The translations under genes were made by a program, and so were the position numbers. This document shows, piece by piece, positions 7,101 through 10,601 of a stretch of DNA of 10,601 bases. The DNA lies in contig JAUCNG010399255.1 in NCBI GenBank assembly GCA_032353305.1, positions 1 through 10,601 on the forward strand, written 5' to 3'. This stretch comes from Cephalothrix spiralis (taxonomy: Eukaryota; Nemertea; Palaeonemertea; Archinemertea; Cephalotrichidae). The notes beneath the pieces are model-generated. The model was not told the DNA's origin. It made no database searches and saw nothing but the letters and a program-made list of their open reading frames with translations. The number at the start of each line of letters is the position of its first letter. Position 1 is the first letter of the stretch.

Positions 7101-10097
7101 GAGACCTCTAAATGGGCTAGGGTAATGAAACTCAGGTGTAAATAGGGGATTTACCGTCAATTCAATATTCAATATTTATTGCTATTTAATGACAGTCGCC
7201 AGGATATTGATGGCACACATACAAATGTAGTTTTATTATTAGGCTATGGCAAATATGAGAATTGGCACTTCGGGATCATGTGGGTGCAGGGAGGGTTTTG
7301 GCACCAAAAAATATTATTTTGCGCCAAGTTATCAAAAAATGTATATTTTCAGAAAATGAAGTATACAATGCTAAAATTTTAGAAAAATTAAAAATAAAAT
7401 TTAATGGTCATGAATTCAAAAAACAAAAGTTTGGTATGCGACCCAAACATAATTTACAAGAAATTATTCAGGAAATGTACCAATTTGTCCAAAAATATTC
7501 AAAAGGGGTCCTCGAAAATTAATTGAAAGAATTGCAAATTATTTCCACTTTCCAGTCGTGGCCATGGCATTTTGCGACATCTTTACGCCCACCAAAAATC
7601 ATGCCTGAACTACATTTCATTCATAATTTCCAGGTTTTTAACTATTGTTTCAATAATTTCTTACGTAAATTAGAACCCTTGTGAAATACTTACAGAAAAC
7701 TGTCTAATTTCAAATTCTTTCATTCCTTCTAGTCGATCGAAATCAGCCTCTAGAATCTCTGTGATGTCACGACACCAAATAATCTGTGACACAGTCAGAA
7801 TAACCTGTGACGCGTGTGACACAACCCATTCCTCTCTAGGCCTCTTCTCAAAGTCCCGGATGGCCTCCTTGGTGAGTCTTCGCAAACTGTTAAACATGGC
7901 GTCTTCAACTTTTCCTAACCAATCTTCAACATTTCCTCTTGCTTTAAGACCTTTGCCTAAGCTGACTTTTTCTTTCTCGGGTGATATCATGGCTAAGATA
8001 TCGTTCGTGTAGATGACTTCAGCTTTGGCTTCACCTAAAGTAAAATAGAATATTTTTCTCTCAGCAAATAGAAAATAATACTTAGATTTTTTTTAATTAT
8101 TTTAATTACGACTGGGCGAATTTGTCCAGCGGCAGACTGATATTACTTTAATTTTCCGTCACTATGTTCTTACGCAGTATGACTAGTAGAAGACTTGTCT
8201 CCTGTACAAAAGGGGTTTTTCCAACGGACTAGCGTACCAAAACAAATCAAGCGGCGTACCAAAACAAATCAAAACTGCTGTTCCGCTTTATTTTAAATCA
8301 CGATAAATTATGATAAACTTATAGCATCTTTAGTTTATTATTACACTGTAATCGTTTTAATTTATGTCATTCTTCTCTAATCATTCCGAATTCCACGCTA
8401 CCCTGTTGTTCCATTGAATTAGATAGATGACGTCATTATTATTTCAGTTAGTACTCAGTTTATGACACATTGTATAATATTACTTCATGATTAGTCGTTT
8501 GGTTCGGATTTCATTACGAGAATTTGCACGAGACTTAAAGGTCGAGTGCAAATTCGAACCAATCGACTACAGTTGAACTCATAAAGTAATATTTATTATC
8601 ATTATTTAGTTCGCTTCGACTCGAGTCATCGCTGACGTTTGCGAATCTCACTGCCGCGCGTGCAATTCGCGAATTGCACTGAGCTAATTCAACGGGGAAG
8701 TAGCGCTCTTGTAATAATAGGGAGGTTTCGCAAACATACGAATTACGAAACGAAGTACGAAATGAAACCAGTCTATGAACGTTTTTTGTTCCAACTATGT
8801 ACTTGGTATGACGTAGAAACTTAAGAAAGATTAGTTACAAAAATTTCAGTTACGGTACTACGACGAACGAAGTAGAAAATTACACATTGGTTCTTCGTTT
8901 TTCGTACTTCGTAGCTTTACGAAAACTTGCTAATTAATATTACTGTACGGGGAGTTGTGTAGCTCGATCCGAATAACGCGAAAATTAAGTACAGTAATAT
9001 TATAAGATATAATTGTCGTTTTATTTCAACGTGTACATTTTTAGAAACCCGCGGAATAATCAATGAGAACTTGCGCATCGTTCAATTTATCGCGTCGACG
9101 ATCTATTGTACCGGATTTAACTTGGCAGAGTGACCCTTTCACAAAATTGTTCCCTGACCAAGCCCAAGTTCAATTCATTCGAAACAAATAATTCCTAAAA
9201 ATATCCCCAAGTATATCTTCACAATTTTAAGCAAAATTTGAAATTTTCCTCCCTGATTTCCTTCTGTTTTCCAAGTTATGCACCAGTCAATGAAATGCAC
9301 CGGGGATCGCTATGGATGGCCCATAGAGGCGGGGAATTTCGGATTATTACAGAAAAAATCTGCTTGCAAATGGAACAAATGAGCAAAACACAGAAACTTT
9401 TGAAAATAATAACTTTCAGCTCAGCCGCGGTGATTTTGCTTTTTATAAAAAGGTTTTTTTCAGATACTAGATAAAAAAAAATTGCGCTTTGTAGCGCAAA
9501 GGGGGGGGGGCAGGAAATGTGAAAATAGCGCTGCGTAGCGATATCGCTTGAGTAGCATTTTTTTGGCGCTAGGCCTCGCAGGCGGGGTAATTTTTACAAG
9601 CGCTATCAGTCGCTATGGATCGCTATGGATGGCCCATAGAGGCGGGGAATTTCGGATTATTACAGAAAAAATCTGCTTGCAAATGGAACAAATGAGCAAA
9701 ACACAGAAACTTTTGAAAATAATAACTTTCAGCTCAGCCGCGGTGATTTTGCTTTTTATAAAAAGGTTTTTTTCAGATACTAGATAAAAAAAAATTGCGC
9801 TTTGTAGCGCTATGTACCGCCACCCTACCCCGGGGACTTAGCGCTAAAGGAGTTCGGTAGATCGGGGCGATCCACTAATTTTTTGCATTTCATTGACTGG
9901 TGCATTAGTAGACACCCTGCATTGGATAAAACTTACCATCAGGAGTAGCCTTGCCTTCGCTAGAGGCAGGAGCCTGAACGCCAAATTCCAAACTAGAAAT
10001 GGCATCAAAACATTTTCGTAAATGAGGTTGCACAGCGAGTGGATTACGAGTTTGAGCGAGGATTTCCAACAACTCGTCGTTGGACAAAAAGTACATT
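916..10097 (-). CDS. DNAH6: Axonemal dynein heavy chain, DNAH6-like (internal part, 9 exons)
   Basis: The exons encode an internal 574-codon part of a ciliary dynein heavy chain, the ATP-driven motor that slides outer-doublet microtubules in the axoneme. Joined order is 10097-9937, 8034-7694, 6711-6586, 6131-5976, 5262-5101, 4198-4061, 3366-3213, 2706-2435, 1128-916. The phases of the eight complete introns (1,0,0,0,0,0,1,0) restore one uninterrupted frame. Domain order is linker C-terminal half (about residues 1-265), AAA1 with Walker A GPAGTGKT (about 282-289) and Walker B CFDEFN (about 332-337), sensor-I region MNPGYAGR, then AAA2 Walker A GPTGGGKT (about 562-569). Family heavy chains are over 4000 residues, so this is roughly one seventh. 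Phrases such as [32 protein letters not shown] and [19 protein letters not shown] match my memory of DNAH6 better than DNAH1, 3 or 7. Dynein identity is certain; the exact paralogue is recalled, not searched. Confidence 0.93.
1368..1724. repeat. 88-bp direct repeat pair
   Basis: Positions 1368-1455 and 1637-1724 are the same 88 bases, beginning cgaataattactagtcaaaa, with a single difference (A at 1435, G at 1704). The offset is 269 bases, with 181 bases of different sequence between. The near identity points to a recent event: either a local duplication, or short terminal repeats around a tiny element. The enclosed 181 bases contain homopolymer runs and no recognisable coding or primer-binding motif. 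Confidence 0.9.
1915..1966. repeat. 24-bp-arm hairpin
   Basis: The arms 1915-1938 and 1943-1966 are inverted copies (TTATTAACTTTTGTTGATTT... against its complement) with two mismatches and a four-base loop ACAC. This is a compact perfect-type stem of the sort left by palindromic transposon ends. No function is evident. Confidence 0.85.
2131..2370 (+). mobile_element. tRNA-Ser-like SINE
   Basis: The head (2133-2221) resembles a tRNA-Ser gene. An A-box-like TAGCCGAGTGT lies at 2138-2148, GGCGATGGACGTGAAATC resembles the Ser(TGA) anticodon arm, there is a variable-arm-like segment, and a perfect B box GGTTCGAAACC lies at 2206-2216. The 3' bases cannot pair with the 5' acceptor strand, so it is not a working tRNA. 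A tRNA-unrelated body follows to about 2365, ending near an A-rich stretch. It lies antisense to the dynein gene. The outer limits are estimates. Confidence 0.72.
2435..2706 (-). CDS. DNAH6: Dynein heavy chain exon 8 of window (AAA1 C-terminal part)
   Basis: The exon is two bases plus 90 codons. The leading GA with the preceding C makes a split CGA (Arg), giving [17 protein letters not shown]. It contains [20 protein letters not shown] and [20 protein letters not shown], which form the AAA1 small domain and the link to AAA2. The acceptor is cttttcag before 2706 and the donor is CAG|GTGAGT at 2434. The split Arg replaces the Ala I recall in related heavy chains (NYALIAEV). Confidence 0.95.
2707..3212 (-). 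other. Intron with truncated SINE
   Basis: This 506-bp phase-1 intron splits the Arg codon. It contains a 5'-truncated SINE fragment (2919-3017) and otherwise AT-rich sequence. The open frame on the plus strand at 3049-3249 overlaps a real exon in antisense and has no support. Confidence 0.85.
2919..3017 (-). mobile_element. SINE fragment, copy 1 (5'-truncated)
   Basis: Sequence beginning gggcgtcagatgactggctc on the plus strand matches the 3' part of the fuller copy at 4695-5025. The identical stretch gtagacctatcccgcactc occurs in both. Only about 100 bases remain, with the tRNA-like head missing, as expected from incomplete reverse transcription. It lies in the same orientation as the host gene. 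Confidence 0.85.
3213..3366 (-). CDS. DNAH6: Dynein heavy chain exon 7 of window (AAA1 sensor I)
   Basis: The exon has 51 codons plus one base (phase 1 end). It was missed by simple open-frame listing but is clear on translation: [20 protein letters not shown], then [20 protein letters not shown], then [11 protein letters not shown]. This is the AAA1 sensor-I region, and [11 protein letters not shown] is one of the most conserved dynein signatures. The acceptor is tttttttatag before 3366 and the donor is C|GTAAGT at 3212. Its frame joins both neighbours correctly. Confidence 0.95.
3367..4060 (-). other. Intron with foldback element
   Basis: This 694-bp phase-0 intron is occupied over about half its length by foldback element copy A (about 3455-3773). 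The remainder (3774-4060) is AT-rich, with no exon or other repeat that I can support. Confidence 0.85.
3455..3773. mobile_element. Palindromic foldback element, copy A
   Basis: The core hairpin is 3506-3597: the left arm AGTCGGTTGGTTCGG... pairs imperfectly with the right arm ...GAACCAGCCGACT around a GCAA loop. Beyond it, the right flank (gacgtcat at 3661-3668, gctaattcaacggg, tgtaataat at 3765-3773) matches copy B at 8336-8719, partly in inverted order. This shows that the family is a long palindrome. The left outer arm is shorter or more decayed and its limit is uncertain. There is no coding capacity, so it is a non-autonomous element. Confidence 0.8.
4061..4198 (-). CDS. DNAH6: Dynein heavy chain exon 6 of window (AAA1 Walker B)
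   Basis: The exon has 46 codons, phase 0 at both ends. It opens [17 protein letters not shown] after gtcttcag and contains the AAA1 Walker B CFDEFN with the Asp19-Glu20 pair that coordinates magnesium and activates water. It ends TIKNAKVAK before a GTAAGG donor. One oddity is that the residue after NRI is Tyr (TAC, 4126-4124), where the inner-arm relatives I recall have Asp (NRIDIEVLS). The opening ATG is an internal codon, not a translation start. Confidence 0.96.
4455..4595 (-). mobile_element. SINE fragment, copy 2 (5'-truncated)
   Basis: This matches the 3' half of copy 3, from gggcgtc at 4455 through aatctattttct, a diverged gattagtgttaaccctgaag and gaccgagccaccc near 4595. It is more diverged than copy 1 and lacks the tRNA-like head. 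Confidence 0.82.
4695..5025 (-). mobile_element. tRNA-headed SINE, near-full copy 3
   Basis: Read on the minus strand, the 5' head carries an A-box-like GTGGCAAAGTGGTC (4998-4985) and a B-box-like GAATCGATACC (4953-4943) at tRNA-like spacing. These are internal RNA polymerase III promoter motifs. A roughly 250-base body follows, ending in ...CTGACGCCC at 4695. Copies 1 and 2 share its 3' part. It differs from the SINE at 2131-2370 in head and body, so two SINE families are present. No clear target-site duplication was found. Confidence 0.82.
5101..5262 (-). CDS. DNAH6: Dynein heavy chain exon 5 of window (AAA1 Walker A)
   Basis: The exon has 54 codons, phase 0 at both ends. It reads [20 protein letters not shown], then the AAA1 P-loop GPAGTGKT at exon residues 21-28, then [20 protein letters not shown] and DGLDYK. 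In dyneins this is the primary ATP-hydrolysis site that drives the power stroke; all Walker A residues, including Lys27 and Thr28, are present. The acceptor has a CT-rich tract (ctctctctctacag) and the donor is AAG|GTACGT. Confidence 0.97.
5419..5818. mobile_element. Foldback element with nested insertion
   Basis: Outer inverted repeats of about 55 bases (5419-5475 and 5764-5818) begin TTGACCCCCACAAACTATAT on each strand and continue through GGAAAATGCT. Inner inverted repeats follow: GGGGGTTGAGATTTTTGCC (about 5476-5495) against its complement (about 5610-5632). On the right side the inner and outer arms are separated by about 130 bases (about 5633-5763) that are absent from the left side. 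This marks a later insertion into the right arm. The element has no coding capacity. Confidence 0.82.
5633..5763 (-). mobile_element. Retroelement-like 3' tail fragment, nested
   Basis: Read on the minus strand it ends AAAAATAAAGTTTATAAATA, an A/T-rich repeated tail with an AATAAA motif. It is preceded by TAAGGGCTTGCACTTTTTTG, and a related sequence occurs at 6322-6480. The tail suggests the 3' end of a retroposed element, but no protein-coding part remains to name a family. It interrupts the right arm of the surrounding foldback element, so it arrived later. Confidence 0.6.
5976..6131 (-). CDS. DNAH6: Dynein heavy chain exon 4 of window (linker to AAA1)
   Basis: The exon has 52 codons, phase 0 at both ends. 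It starts with [20 protein letters not shown] after ttcacag and ends LVITPLT before a GTGAGT donor. It contains the near-invariant YGYEYLG and RLVITPLT motifs that lead from the linker into AAA1. A (CTAAA)-like pentamer array lies 19-43 bases upstream of the acceptor and may supply branch-point sequences. Confidence 0.94.
6151..6175 (-). repeat. (CTAAA) pentamer array near splice acceptor
   Basis: There are five tandem pentamers, written TTTAG on the plus strand, with one unit changed (TATAG). On the transcript strand they read CTAAA and lie 19-43 bases upstream of the splice AG. This is the usual branch-point window and resembles the loose CTRAY consensus. Confidence 0.8.
6322..6480 (-). mobile_element. 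Retroelement-like 3' tail fragment, second copy
   Basis: Related to 5633-5763: on the minus strand it has AAGTGCTTGCA followed by an A-rich bridge and ends AAAATAAAGTTAATAAATAA. The tail has an extra ATAA unit compared with the first copy. Similarity fades toward the left part of the transcript-sense sequence, so the 5' limit is an estimate. Confidence 0.58.
6586..6711 (-). CDS. DNAH6: Dynein heavy chain exon 3 of window (linker)
   Basis: The exon has 42 codons and is phase 0 at both ends. The acceptor is tcattttag before 6711 (first residues [11 protein letters not shown]) and the donor is GGC|GTAAGT at 6585. It encodes [21 protein letters not shown] and MVTDMVKQG, the conserved helical linker segment that in the family reads approximately ALITIDVHARDIV. 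Confidence 0.93.
6868..6976. repeat. 42-bp-arm inverted repeat
   Basis: Arms 6868-6909 and 6935-6976 are inverted copies (TTCCTTACCCAATTACCTTC... ) with about three mismatches and a 25-base loop. Transcribed either way this would fold into a long stable stem. It resembles the core of a short palindromic transposon; no target duplication is evident at the arm ends. Confidence 0.9.
7259..7608 (+). pseudogene. Unrecognised coding remnant, frameshifted
   Basis: A plus-strand frame is open from just after a TGA at 7256-7258 to a TAA at 7520. It encodes a Lys-rich stretch that includes [20 protein letters not shown] and [15 protein letters not shown]. Near 7501-7506 a second frame takes over with protein-like sequence ([20 protein letters not shown], then [14 protein letters not shown]) ending in TGA at 7606. 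The smooth handover suggests one ancestral coding region broken by a single indel. I do not recognise the protein. It lies antisense inside a dynein intron and could be a transposon or retroposed gene remnant, or chance in AT-rich DNA. Confidence 0.35.
7694..8034 (-). CDS. DNAH6: Dynein heavy chain exon 2 of window (linker)
   Basis: This is the longest exon here, 2 bases plus 113 codons. It begins after tactttag; its GT completes the split Gly codon from the previous exon, giving ...[18 protein letters not shown]. It contains linker motifs [37 protein letters not shown] and [12 protein letters not shown], all recognisable from axonemal heavy chains. The donor is TCT|GTAAGT at 7693. The coding start goes 44 bases upstream of the first in-frame Met codon (7990) because the reading frame and family similarity continue to the acceptor. 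Confidence 0.94.
8232..8272. repeat. Short tandem duplication
   Basis: The 19-base unit gcgtaccaaaacaaatcaa occurs at 8232-8250 and again at 8254-8272 (period 22, with a 3-base spacer). Confidence 0.9.
8336..8719. mobile_element. Palindromic foldback element, copy B
   Basis: This is the fuller relative of copy A. It has 10-bp terminal inverted repeats, TATTATTACA (8336-8345) and its complement (8710-8719). Outer arms carry gacgtcattattatt on the left and gctaattcaacgggg on the right, and the core hairpin is 8493-8568 (AGTCGTTTGGTTCGG... with ...AACCAATCGACT). Length is about 384 bp, with no coding capacity. Arms and core match copy A across different introns, which shows a dispersed family. 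Confidence 0.82.
8750..8912. repeat. Inverted repeat ACGAAGTACGAAA
   Basis: The 13-base arm at 8750-8762 is exactly inverted at 8900-8912. The match continues, after a 3-base gap, into TTACGAA/TTTACGA-type sequence. The 137 bases between are AT-rich with no coding similarity. Confidence 0.7.
8935..9002. repeat. 14-bp perfect inverted repeat
   Basis: TAATATTACTGTAC at 8935-8948 is perfectly inverted at 8989-9002, enclosing 40 bases that include agctcgatccgaataacgcg. It may be a tiny palindromic element. Confidence 0.85.
9278..9905. mobile_element. Element with terminal inverted repeats and internal duplication
   Basis: The ends 9278-9299 and 9884-9905 are perfect 22-base inverted repeats (ATGCACCAGTCAATG... 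). If TTA is taken as the target duplication (9276-9278 and 9905-9907), the element starts TGCACC. A 3-base TWA duplication is typical of PIF/Harbinger transposons, but the terminal bases are not diagnostic. Inside lies a perfect 194-base direct repeat plus G runs and several TAGCGC-type short palindromes. There is no transposase frame, so it would be a non-autonomous DNA transposon. Confidence 0.8.
9304..9810. repeat. Perfect 194-bp direct repeat pair
   Basis: Positions 9304-9497 and 9617-9810 appear identical over 194 bases (from ggatcgctatggatggccca to tttgtagcgc), with an offset of 313. Both carry the same 56-codon open stretch from [12 protein letters not shown] onward, which is incidental to the duplication. 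The sequence just before the second copy also has a 10-base micro-duplication (cgctatggat twice at 9611-9630). Confidence 0.93.
9937..10097 (-). CDS. DNAH6: Dynein heavy chain exon 1 of window (linker)
   Basis: This exon encodes part of the linker, including the family signature [19 protein letters not shown] followed by [18 protein letters not shown]. The acceptor is a clean tttcag before 10097 and the donor is GTAAGT from 9936. One base (A) completes a codon from an upstream exon outside the window, probably the Arg of the usual FPR-F/Y motif. There are 53 full codons, then one base (G) is left over (phase 1). The tail [16 protein letters not shown] lies in a spot that varies in length and sequence between dynein heavy chains. 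Confidence 0.93.
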
Positions 10098-10601
10098 CTG
10101 AAATTGAAAAATGAAGGTAAATTTATCAAGCATGGCAAAATGAGCAGTTAAAAAGTAGTAAAAATATCTGTATTTTGAATAATTATAATACGAGTTAGTA
10201 ACAATAAATATATATAGGTGTCGTTTTCAAGTGATATATAAATATTGATTAATATTTAGACTTAAAATGATTGATCGTTTTTTTTTCTTTTGGTTTTATG
10301 AATGAATATGATTTGTTAAGAAATATTTGTTGTTTTGAACTACAATCGTACTACGAAAATGTACGAGTTTGTTCTGCGCTAGATAAAGTCAGTTTGTCAT
10401 AAAAAACATTAATCAAAACTTTGCCAAAAATATAGGTCATGACATAGGTAAAGTGTGTCAATACCAACTTAATCATATTAATGGATCCAACATGGTCCGA
10501 GTCCAAAACAGTTACTCACATAAAGCCCCTTTTACATGGTCGACTTTTTGTCAGCCAACTTATTATAATGAGGTATATTTGCTATAAGCGGCAGTAAATT
10601 C
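10098..10601 (-). other. Partial intron, no exon seen
   Basis: This intron precedes the first exon of the window, with phase 2 inferred from the single leading base of that exon. The expected preceding linker sequence ending in FP-Arg was not found on the minus strand, so the upstream exon lies beyond the right edge. The sequence is AT-rich with TA-rich tracts near 10205-10260 and no repeat I can define. Confidence 0.75.

Larger units (their letters stand above)
6712..7693 (-). other. Intron with hairpin and antisense coding remnant
   Basis: This 982-bp phase-0 intron contains a strong 42-bp-arm hairpin (6868-6976) and a plus-strand protein-like remnant (about 7259-7608). Between them (6977-7258) I see only AT-rich sequence with no recognisable feature. 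Confidence 0.8.
8035..9936 (-). other. Largest intron, repeat-rich
   Basis: This 1902-bp phase-1 intron splits a Gly codon. It contains, from left to right, a short tandem repeat (8232-8272), foldback element copy B (8336-8719), inverted repeats at 8750-8912 and 8935-9002, and the element with terminal inverted repeats and internal duplication (9278-9905). Positions 9003-9277 show nothing I can support. Confidence 0.85.

Noticed and set aside
7761-8012. 83-codon plus-strand open frame
   Set aside because: It is the antisense shadow of the linker exon at 8034-7694.
9238-9787. Two plus-strand open frames (9238-9474 and 9548-9787) sharing the same 56-residue C-terminal sequence
   Set aside because: The shared protein sequence arises only because both sit on the perfect 194-base duplication. 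There is no recognisable domain, and the upstream parts differ.
10500-10560. Possible upstream dynein exon ending at a GTGAGT-like donor near 10516
   Set aside because: Translation upstream of this donor does not resemble the linker sequence expected before the exon at 10097, and the frame does not end in the FP-Arg expected there.

Overview
This window is an AT-rich piece of an animal nuclear genome. It lies entirely inside one large intron-rich gene on the minus strand, which encodes an axonemal dynein heavy chain. Nine coding exons can be read from right to left: 10097-9937, 8034-7694, 6711-6586, 6131-5976, 5262-5101, 4198-4061, 3366-3213, 2706-2435 and 1128-916. All are bounded by AG/GT and their phases join without a break into 574 codons. 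The gene runs off both ends of the window, so neither start nor stop codon is present.

The encoded stretch runs from the C-terminal half of the linker, through the whole of AAA1 (the main ATPase module: Walker A GPAGTGKT, Walker B CFDEFN, sensor-I region with MNPGYAGR), to the Walker A of AAA2 (GPTGGGKT). By remembered family sequence it fits the single-headed inner-arm class best, and within it DNAH6. The organism is therefore an animal with motile cilia or flagella, and the many transposon-like intron insertions suggest an invertebrate. I cannot name the clade.

The introns (454 to 1902 bp where complete) hold the rest of the story. They contain: a tRNA-headed SINE family with one near-full copy and two 5'-truncated copies (minus strand); a separate tRNA-Ser-like SINE (plus strand); two related foldback elements about 320-385 bp long; a foldback element near 5419-5818 with a retroelement-like tail fragment nested in its right arm, and a second such fragment near 6322-6480; a 42-bp-arm hairpin at 6868-6976; and an element of about 630 bp with 21-22 bp terminal inverted repeats that holds a perfect 194-bp internal duplication. 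There is also an 88-bp direct repeat, and an unrecognised plus-strand coding remnant near 7259-7608.

I found no bacterial-type system, CRISPR array, operon, functional RNA gene or promoter. The most useful observations are the gene model itself, two unusual residues in the AAA1 module, and several apparently undescribed non-autonomous repeat families.
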